From Gemmatimonadaceae bacterium (GTDB lineage Bacteria; Gemmatimonadota; Gemmatimonadetes; Gemmatimonadales; Gemmatimonadaceae): DNA of 7,610 bases. Below are positions 1 through 5,187 of this stretch, piece by piece (the first letter of the stretch is position 1; every line of letters starts with the position of its first letter). The stretch covers positions 1-7,610 of the forward strand of contig JACDHQ010000084.1 of NCBI GenBank assembly GCA_013820975.1, written 5' to 3'. The notes under the pieces were generated by a model, which did no database searches, was not told where the DNA came from, and worked only from the letters and a program-made list of their open reading frames with translations. The position numbers and the translations under genes are program-made.

Positions 1-1
1 A

Positions 2-268
2 GCAGAGGGCGACTTTCAGCCGGAGGACGTCACGACGGTACTCGACCGCTACGGCGTGGCTCGCGCGCTCCACGCGCCACTCCTCGAGTACGCTCGCACC
101 TTCTCGCCCCTCACCGGAAGGTCCGCACGGTGCACCGCGTATCCTGAATCATGCACGATTCGCTACGACACCTTCGCCGGACCGCCTCGTGAGCCGCGGC
201 GCGAGCAGAGCAGTACGTCTGGACTGGTTGAGGAACCGCCTCCTCGATCGACCATCTGGTGCTGCTGA
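2..268 (+). CDS. Possible 3' end of an upstream gene (partial, unrecognised)
   Basis: Frame 2 is open from the window edge to a TGA at 266-268. The first 35-40 codons look like real protein: third positions are mostly G or C, and the translation reads as amphipathic helix (for example DRYGVARALHAPLLEYARTF). From about base 115 the translation becomes proline-, arginine- and cysteine-rich and looks like noncoding or shadow sequence. The frame then overlaps the start of the WYL gene by 80 bases, which is unusually long. Either an upstream gene truly ends here with a poorly conserved tail, or its original stop was lost by a frameshift, or the open frame is chance. I do not recognise the family and infer no function. 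Confidence 0.3.
   Translation, partial: AEGDFQPEDVTTVLDRYGVARALHAPLLEYARTFSPLTGRSARCTAYPESCTIRYDTFAGPPREPRREQSSTSGLVEEPPPRSTIWCC
140..161 (+). promoter_or_regulatory. Candidate promoter -10 and overlapping palindromic operator before the WYL gene
   Basis: TATCCT at 140-145 fits the TAnnnT form of a -10 element and is one of the few AT-rich hexamers in this GC-rich stretch. No good -35 is visible 16-18 bases upstream. Immediately after it, 146-161 is an inverted repeat, GAATC-N6-GATTC, with a TGCA core that makes it almost fully symmetric. Transcription would start near 152, inside the palindrome, leaving a leader of about 37 bases before the GTG at 189. The overlap suggests autoregulation by the WYL protein, but this is inference from position and symmetry only. 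Confidence 0.33.
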
Positions 269-1400
269 ACTCGCTCGCGAGGCAAACACTCATCGACGCA
301 CCATCGAGCGCGATCTGCAGACGCTCGAGATGGACATGGGCGTCGACCTCGAACTCGATGAGCGTACCCGCCGCTACTGCATACGTTCGCAGGAGTCGTC
401 GCTCAATACCGTCGAGGCGCTCGCGACCTATAGCGCCGCCCGCATGCTCGTCCATACCGGCAGCGGCGGGAACCACTACCGCGACGCCATGCGGAAGCTC
501 GCTCGCCTCGTACCCGAACCCGCCAAGACCGCACTCATGCGCCAGGTCGACGTCCTGGAACAAGGCGATGACGATCGATCGCTCGAGCTCGTGGCCCAAG
601 CATGGTTCGGCGGACGCGTCCTCCGCTGCGATTACCTCTCCGCGAACCGCGATACCCCGATCCGCCGAGACCTCGAGATCCACTTCTTCGAGGTCAATCG
701 GAGGAACCACGAAGCGTACGTCATCGCCTTCGACCGCACCAGCCGCAAGGACGTCGCCGTCTTCAAGCTCATGCGCATGTCGAACGTCAAGGTTTTGGAG
801 GAGACCTACGAACCGCCGACCGACTTCGACCCTGCCATCTTCTTCGGCCCATCGTACGGCGTGCTCAGAGGAACCGAGGTGTGGGTCGAGGTTCGGGTAT
901 ATGCCAAGGCCGCTCGAGCGTTCCGTGAGCGCCTCGAAGACGGGATCGTGATCGAGCACGTGTCCGATGATGGAAGCCTGCTAGCCCGGATCCGCGGGAC
1001 GCTCGATGACGCGGGACGCGCTCTCGAGCTCATGCCGCTCCTGCTGACGTGGGGAGACCAGCTCGAGGTGCTGGAACCTCCGAGCGTCCGAGAATCGATC
1101 GCCACCACCCTCCGGAACGCAGCGGCCAAGTACGCGGCCCACGACGTGGATCCAGGGCGCTCCACGCCCCCGATCGGTGCCCGCCCACCCACGTCCGGCG
1201 ACGAGGTGATCACAGTGCTGCGCGTGTCGTGGTCGATGAACGCGGACGCTCGCGCATACATCGCCCAGTTGCCCACCGCCTCGTTGGACGAGGCGCTCGC
1301 GGTGGCCCTAACGTTCGATGCAGACGTTCCGGACCGGCAGTCACTCGTGGACGCGTTCACGGAAGCCGGGGCGCGTCATACGAGGCCCTCCTCGAACTGA
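189..1400 (+). CDS. WYL-domain transcriptional regulator (HTH-WYL-WCX) with C-terminal extension
   Basis: A 403-residue DNA-binding regulator. Residues 5-60 are a DeoR-type winged helix-turn-helix, with recognition helix near 34-47 (THRRTIERDLQTLE), as in proteins that begin with 'RxxRLxxL...AxELAxE...RTIxRDLxxL'. Residues 133-207 form the Sm-like WYL ligand-sensing domain. The name-giving triad is degenerate, AYV at 176-178, although the following IAFD strand fits. Residues 211-315 match the WCX domain: VWVEVRVYAKAARAF, then LMPLLLTWGDQLEVLEPP and the terminal helix. About 88 more residues follow: a Pro/Gly-rich linker at 319-337, then a compact segment I cannot assign; most family members stop near 315-330. 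The GTG at 189 is chosen because it sits just before the HTH and no ATG or GTG lies upstream in frame; only a weak GGA precedes it (179-181). Known WYL regulators sense nucleic acids or nucleotides and repress defence or DNA-damage genes. The targets here are not shown. The next gene starts 198 bases downstream on the same strand. Confidence 0.9.
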   Translation: MSRGASRAVRLDWLRNRLLDRPSGAAELAREANTHRRTIERDLQTLEMDMGVDLELDERTRRYCIRSQESSLNTVEALATYSAARMLVHTGSGGNHYRDAMRKLARLVPEPAKTALMRQVDVLEQGDDDRSLELVAQAWFGGRVLRCDYLSANRDTPIRRDLEIHFFEVNRRNHEAYVIAFDRTSRKDVAVFKLMRMSNVKVLEETYEPPTDFDPAIFFGPSYGVLRGTEVWVEVRVYAKAARAFRERLEDGIVIEHVSDDGSLLARIRGTLDDAGRALELMPLLLTWGDQLEVLEPPSVRESIATTLRNAAAKYAAHDVDPGRSTPPIGARPPTSGDEVITVLRVSWSMNADARAYIAQLPTASLDEALAVALTFDADVPDRQSLVDAFTEAGARHTRPSSN

Positions 1401-1494
1401 GGCGCGGTGTCCCGTGCCGGCATACAGCTCCACCGAGCCGGGAGCGACCGTACGTGTCGCACCGCCTCCTTAGACTGCAGGCAAGTTCGAAGCT

Positions 1495-1537
1495 GCTCAG
1501 GTCGCATCTCGACGAGCGTCGACATCAGCAACTGAGC
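1495..1537 (+). repeat. Nested inverted repeats in the WYL-membrane protein spacer
   Basis: The outer arms GCTCAG (1495-1500) and CTGAGC (1532-1537) are exact reverse complements. Inside them lies a perfect 14-base element, TCGACG-AG-CGTCGA (1509-1522). The two could form a cruciform, or an RNA stem enclosing an inner hairpin, although a two-base loop is too tight without fraying. The spacing from the membrane protein start (about 75-105 bases) suits either an operator or a 5' leader structure. There is no T-run after it, so it is not a typical intrinsic terminator. Motifs this short also occur by chance in GC-rich DNA. Confidence 0.3.
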
Positions 1538-1555
1538 GAGACCACCGTCGGGCCC

Positions 1556-1571
1556 GCTTCGAGCACGAAGC
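1556..1571 (+). repeat. Short hairpin just upstream of the membrane protein ribosome binding site
   Basis: GCTTCG (1556-1561) and CGAAGC (1566-1571) form a perfect 6-bp stem with an AGCA loop, ending 12 bases before the Shine-Dalgarno at 1584. It could influence mRNA stability or translation of the small gene. No poly-T tract follows, so termination is unlikely. Confidence 0.3.
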
Positions 1572-1583
1572 ACTCCACGAACT

Positions 1584-1590
1584 GAAGGAG
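1584..1590 (+). promoter_or_regulatory. Strong ribosome binding site of the small membrane protein
   Basis: GAAGGAG lies 8 bases before the ATG at 1599. It is the best Shine-Dalgarno match in the window and fixes the start at 1599 rather than at the in-frame ATGs at 1617 or 1626. It is the main evidence that this short frame is a genuine gene. Confidence 0.8.
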
Positions 1591-1598
1591 ATTCGACC

Positions 1599-1853
1599 AT
1601 GCGCAAGTACCTCGGAATGGAGTACATGCAGTTCCAGAACCTCGCCTGGGTGGTCTTCTTCGTCCTCCTCGGCTTGTCGTACTTCTGGGTCGGGTTCTTC
1701 TGGATGGCGGTGGTCGTCATCCTCACGAAAGCGTGGGTCGGGCCCAGCCTCATCGAATCATTCGTCGAGGTCTTCGACGAACGGCGTGCGCGTGGCGACG
1801 ACCACCTCGTCGACAAGATCGAGTCGCGGATACGAGACGTGTTGGGTAAGTGA
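1599..1853 (+). CDS. Small membrane protein of unknown function (84 residues)
   Basis: I do not recognise the family. Residues 1-12 are a short polar head containing three methionines. Residues 14-46 are an almost continuous hydrophobic aromatic stretch (WVVFFVLLGL, then SYFWVGFFW, then MAVVVIL). This could be one long helix or, more likely, a hairpin of two short membrane helices turning at about SYFWVG. Residues 47-84 are a charged, probably cytoplasmic helix ending VDKIESRIRDVLGK. There is no cleavable signal peptide or cysteine. A strong ribosome binding site and a protein-like hydrophobic-then-amphipathic pattern make it real. It follows the WYL regulator by 198 bases and precedes the helicase-nuclease pair by 667 bases, so it may be a target of the regulator. 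A membrane effector, an anchor or an ordinary housekeeping small protein are all possible; nothing in the sequence decides. Confidence 0.72.
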   Translation: MRKYLGMEYMQFQNLAWVVFFVLLGLSYFWVGFFWMAVVVILTKAWVGPSLIESFVEVFDERRARGDDHLVDKIESRIRDVLGK

Positions 1854-2085
1854 CGAGGCGAGTTCTGTGGGCATCCCTCGGCAGCGCTACAGATCTCAGC
1901 TCTTCCGTAAGTGGGTCCTCGACCAATCACCCAATTGTCACTCGGCCAGCACGCCCACAACCTTTGATACGACGACAGCCAGGTTTTCCGACGCGCCCCT
2001 GCGCATCTATTCACTTCGGCCCAAGCACGAGTTGGATATGACAGCTGTATGCAGCACTTTACGAGCGAGACTCGCCCCGGCTGCC

Positions 2086-2110
2086 CCGACGTGGACTCCG
2101 TCGGCTCTTT
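2086..2110 (+). terminator. Weak terminator-like hairpin after the membrane protein gene
   Basis: CCGACG (2086-2091) and CGTCGG (2099-2104) form a perfect 6-bp GC-rich stem with a 7-base loop, followed by CTCTTT (2105-2110). It lies 233 bases after the membrane protein stop. The T-tract is short and interrupted, so it would be a poor intrinsic terminator; high-GC actinobacteria often use such weak forms. It may equally be chance. Confidence 0.22.
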
Positions 2111-2192
2111 GCGACGAAGCTCAGGATCTCCTGCCCGTCCACTCACAGAGAGCGGCCGCACGCTGCCTCGCGGAAGAGCGTTCAACAACACG

Positions 2193-2250
2193 CGACCCAA
2201 GATGTGAATAGGCCCGCCAGCAGTCGCGGGTCGGGTGTGGCAGCGCCACG
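2193..2250 (+). repeat. Cluster of short inverted repeats, possibly structured RNA or regulatory DNA
   Basis: Three pairings lie close together. GGCCCGC (2211-2217) pairs with GCGGGTC (2226-2232), 7 bp with one G-T. GTGGC (2237-2241) pairs with GCCAC (2245-2249) around AGC. CGACCC (2193-2198) could instead pair with GGGTCG (2228-2233), which competes with the first stem. Mutually exclusive stems are typical of attenuators and riboswitch-like leaders, but each stem is short and I recognise no known RNA family. Confidence 0.22.
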
Positions 2251-2511
2251 TGGGAGGCGATGGCTAGTCACATCCGCCGTTCCAGCCGCCGAATTCCTGC
2301 CGGTTCGCTTTGCATGCGACCCCAGACGCTGCATCAGGTACGTTCCAAATCGACGGTGGCGTGCGCTGGGCGTGCACATCACATTGCGCCCGTATGTGTC
2401 GCCGCAGGTAGCTTGGCTCGAGGCGATGCCGATCCGATCATATGACCAACACTCGTGCTCCCCCAGCGTCAAACGTTCAAGGCCGGCCCTCGGCCGCCAG
2501 CCACGCCAATC

Positions 2512-2515
2512 GGAG
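2512..2515 (+). promoter_or_regulatory. Ribosome binding site that sets the nuclease start
   Basis: GGAG lies 5 bases before the ATG at 2521. The frame is also open from a GTG at 2455, but the 22 extra residues (Pro/Gly/Arg-rich, no conserved look) have no comparable site upstream. The protein from 2521 begins MDVVFGLWADGRAWP, which resembles the N-terminus of this nuclease family. Confidence 0.6.
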
Positions 2516-2520
2516 CCGGC

Positions 2521-5187
2521 ATGGATGTAGTCTTCGGCCTCTGGGCAGACGGCAGGGCCTGGCCGGATCACGGAGGTAACGGAAGCGGTTCCTTGGGATC
2601 GCCTGTCGTCGGACCGAACGGTCTCGTGGACATCCTGGAGACTGCCCTCGGCCTCTCCGGGCCATCAGCACCTTATGTAGTCAGGATCGCAGCGTGGCAG
2701 GCGAGAGTGGAAGCCGCCGACGACGGTCGACGATTCTGGTCCGCTTCCTTTGCGGCCGACCCGTGGGCGACGGCGCGCTTGCTGCTCGGTTGGCGCGATC
2801 AACTCGTCGACGCTGGGTGGCAGCCCGACCATGCGCACGATGAGCGGCGCCTGGGTGATCTTGCTGCCGCCGAGAAAGCAACGATCCCGTTGCCGCCGGG
2901 CCTTTCCGATCGCCTCCGAGCCGTCGCGCTGAGTGTCGACCAAAGGGTCTCCCGCACCATCCATCGTGTGAGGCTGATCGACAAGAGGGGCGATCACCCT
3001 GTCGGTTGGCGTCGGGTGCTCGACGCTCTGGAGGCAGCGGGAACCACGATCGAAGAGATTGACGTCTCCCCTGCTGCCGAAGCGACGCTCGCACTGGGCC
3101 GGATGCAGCGATGGATGCTGTCCGGAAAGGATCTTGGAATCGAACGCGATTCATCGGTGCTCCTGGTACGAAGTGCCAGCTCTCTCTTGGGATCCGAACT
3201 CATGGGACAGTGGTTTGCCACGGCCGACAGCGGCCCTACCGTGCTCGTCGCCCAAGGGGGCGATACTCACGCGCTCGACGGCGCCATGTCCGCCAGTGGG
3301 CAACCGAGGTCTGGACTGCGCCAACGCTCGCCTTACCGAGGGAGCCTGCAGGTCTTGCTCCTCGCATTTCAGATCGCGTGGCGACCACTCGACGCGAGAG
3401 CACTGATGGATCTGTTGGTGTTCTCCAGCTCTCCGATCGGCCCTCGCGCCTCGTGGCGGCTGGCGGTGGCGCTCGAACAGGCGCCCGGAATCGGCGGCCC
3501 ACGGTGGCTCGAGGCGTGGGAGGCCATCGAGTCGAGCGAGTTGGAGTTCGCCGTCGATGACAAGGAACGAAAGAAGGCGAAGAAGCGGGTTCGCCGCTGG
3601 CGTGATTGGGTCGAACCATCCGATGCCGATCCCACGGAGGGCCTCGAGGGGAGCGAGGCAGTTGCGATCTGCGATCGCGTCATCGATTGGGCCACAGCTC
3701 GATTCGCGGCGGGCAACGACGCGCTCTTCCTGTCGACATCGCGCCTCGCCAGCGACGTACGAGCTGCGCTCATCGCCATGCAGCGTGCTCGCTACCCTCG
3801 AGCGCTCATCGAGCGCGTCATCGATCAGGTGTTGAGCGACGGAGCAGACGATCCGGATGCCGAGGCGGAGGCCGCGCCGTGGCAGACGGTCGCCCATCCC
3901 GGAGCCATCTGGGCCCCGTCCGAAACGGTCGTCTGGTGGAACTTCTGCGACAGCGGCGAACGGCCGGCGCGCGCTCCCTGGACGGCAGCGGAACGAGCCG
4001 AACTCAGTGGTCTCGGTTGTCAACCCGACGACGATGCACGTTCGGCACGTGTCCTCAGCGCTGCCTGGGAACGCGCCGTGATTTATGCGAGACGGCAGCT
4101 CATCCTCGTGAGCGCCGGACTCGACGCTGACGGCGATGAGGCGGCGCACGCCCTCGCGCACCGAATCGCACCGGCCGTCGAGCGCGTCTCCGTGACAACG
4201 CGCCTCGAAGACGCCATCTACACGAACCACATGTCCCTCGGCGGGACACTCCTGCCTCGCGCGGCGATCGAACCGCTCAAACTTCCTGCGTCGCAGGCAA
4301 CCTGGGCCACACCGGCAGGGTTCACCGATCTCCTTCGGGATCGACATGAATCGGCATCCGCATTCGAGAACCTCTTCGAGTGCCAGTTGAAGTGGGCACT
4401 GCAGCATGTCGGCCGCCTTCGGCCAGGCCGAGCGCGGTCGATCCCGGACGAGAACCGACTCATGGGCAACCTCGCTCATGCATTGGCGAGCGGGGTCTTC
4501 GAGGCTGGGGACCCGCCACGACCGGAGGACGCGGCATCTCGCTCACGCGCCATGCTCGACGCGATGATCGATCAGCTCGCAATTCCACTGCGGTATCCCG
4601 AACATGCGGTCGACCTCATCCACGCACAGCGACGCCTCCCGGCTGCGATGGCTGCCATAGCGCGGACGTTGTCGGCGAACGGACTCACGGTCGTCGGCAC
4701 CGAGCAACATTTCAGTGCGACCTTCGACGACGGCCTCTCGGTCTTGGGCACGGTCGATCTCGTGGCTGAAGACGCTCATGGAGCACCCATCATCATTGAC
4801 CTCAAGTGGACGCGCACACCGAAGTACCGCGAGGCCGAACTCGAGGAGGGCACCGCCGTCCAGCTCGCAACGTACGGAGCCCTCGCATCTCCTTCGCACC
4901 CGCCCCGCGGTGGCTACTTCCTGCTCAAGCAGGGCCAGTTCGCGACGCTGACGACCTCTGAACTCGCTGGCGCTCCTATCGACGGAGCACGCGACCTCCG
5001 AGAGACGTGGGAAGCAGTCACTCAGACCTGGAAGATGTGGCGCGACCAGGCGGCCACGGGTGTTCTCCACGCCATTGGAGTCGAGAACGTACCCGTCCAA
5101 CCCCGGACCGGCACCCGTCTCCTGCGCAACGTGCGCTGCGACCGGTGCCACTACGCCACCTTGTGCCGCATGAAGGGATCGACATGA
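2521..5187 (+). CDS. AddB-like PD-(D/E)XK nuclease subunit with Fe-S cysteines
   Basis: An 888-residue protein, the likely nuclease subunit of a two-subunit helicase-nuclease acting on double-stranded DNA ends. Residues 1 to about 600 look like the divergent helicase-like body of AddB proteins; I find no Walker A, so it is probably not an ATPase. The C-terminal third is a RecB-type nuclease: His in GNLAH (H653), GTVD (D746), IIDLKW (D760, K762) and QLATY (Q781, Y785), the complete metal-binding and catalytic set. C621 (FECQLKWAL), then C873, C876 and C882 with CX2C-X5-C spacing, match the four ligands of the AddB Fe-S cluster that pins the two ends of the nuclease domain together. At 888 residues it is shorter than Bacillus AddB (about 1,160), so it is a divergent relative. 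The helicase gene starts within its last codons (ATGA overlap at 5184-5187), indicating translational coupling and a shared complex. The start at 2521 rests on GGAG at 2512. Main-line recombination repair or an accessory defence role are both possible. Confidence 0.87.
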   Translation: MDVVFGLWADGRAWPDHGGNGSGSLGSPVVGPNGLVDILETALGLSGPSAPYVVRIAAWQARVEAADDGRRFWSASFAADPWATARLLLGWRDQLVDAGWQPDHAHDERRLGDLAAAEKATIPLPPGLSDRLRAVALSVDQRVSRTIHRVRLIDKRGDHPVGWRRVLDALEAAGTTIEEIDVSPAAEATLALGRMQRWMLSGKDLGIERDSSVLLVRSASSLLGSELMGQWFATADSGPTVLVAQGGDTHALDGAMSASGQPRSGLRQRSPYRGSLQVLLLAFQIAWRPLDARALMDLLVFSSSPIGPRASWRLAVALEQAPGIGGPRWLEAWEAIESSELEFAVDDKERKKAKKRVRRWRDWVEPSDADPTEGLEGSEAVAICDRVIDWATARFAAGNDALFLSTSRLASDVRAALIAMQRARYPRALIERVIDQVLSDGADDPDAEAEAAPWQTVAHPGAIWAPSETVVWWNFCDSGERPARAPWTAAERAELSGLGCQPDDDARSARVLSAAWERAVIYARRQLILVSAGLDADGDEAAHALAHRIAPAVERVSVTTRLEDAIYTNHMSLGGTLLPRAAIEPLKLPASQATWATPAGFTDLLRDRHESASAFENLFECQLKWALQHVGRLRPGRARSIPDENRLMGNLAHALASGVFEAGDPPRPEDAASRSRAMLDAMIDQLAIPLRYPEHAVDLIHAQRRLPAAMAAIARTLSANGLTVVGTEQHFSATFDDGLSVLGTVDLVAEDAHGAPIIIDLKWTRTPKYREAELEEGTAVQLATYGALASPSHPPRGGYFLLKQGQFATLTTSELAGAPIDGARDLRETWEAVTQTWKMWRDQAATGVLHAIGVENVPVQPRTGTRLLRNVRCDRCHYATLCRMKGST

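Larger units (their letters stand above)
1854..2520 (+). other. 667-base stretch without a credible gene
   Basis: Open frames exist on both strands, but their translations are low-complexity, Arg/Ser/Pro/Cys-rich and lack recognisable domains, good ribosome binding sites or consistent G/C third positions. By eye the first half is less GC-rich than the flanking genes. I see no tRNA cloverleaf, CRISPR repeat or transposon end. It contains several short inverted repeats, listed separately. It also holds an AT-rich palindrome TCATATGA at 2438-2445, about 75 bases before the nuclease start, with a TTGGCT at 2413-2418. That pair is a possible but poorly spaced promoter for the helicase-nuclease operon. 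A decayed gene, a long 5' leader or a small RNA locus remain possible. Confidence 0.55.

Noticed and set aside
111..959. 282-codon minus-strand frame opposite the WYL gene
   Set aside because: Shadow of the HTH/WYL coding sequence; no recognisable protein features.
1417..1441. CCGGC/GCCGG inverted repeat just after the WYL stop, considered as a terminator
   Set aside because: Only five base pairs with a 15-base loop and no T-run.
1376..2200. 274-codon open frame on the minus strand covering the membrane protein gene and part of the gap
   Set aside because: Antisense to a well-supported gene with a strong ribosome binding site; the translation is Arg/Ser/Pro-rich with scattered Cys and Trp and no domain-like pattern.
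2455..2520. Upstream GTG start adding 22 residues to the nuclease
   Set aside because: The extension is low-complexity Pro/Gly/Arg sequence with no good ribosome binding site, whereas ATG 2521 has GGAG and a family-like N-terminus.
1854..2520. Search for tRNA, CRISPR repeats or transposon ends in the gap
   Set aside because: A GGTTCG-like word near 2301-2306 suggested a T-loop, but no acceptor or anticodon stems fit; no regularly spaced repeats or long terminal inverted repeats are visible.
2204..2530. 108-codon + strand frame in the gap, and an overlapping minus-strand frame at 2182-2571
   Set aside because: No convincing ribosome binding site, Arg/Pro-rich unstructured translation, and neither shows domain-like character. 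Kept as noncoding with moderate confidence.
3151..4479. 442-codon open frame on the minus strand within the nuclease gene
   Set aside because: Typical antisense shadow in GC-rich DNA. The + strand frame has clear family motifs and coding bias.
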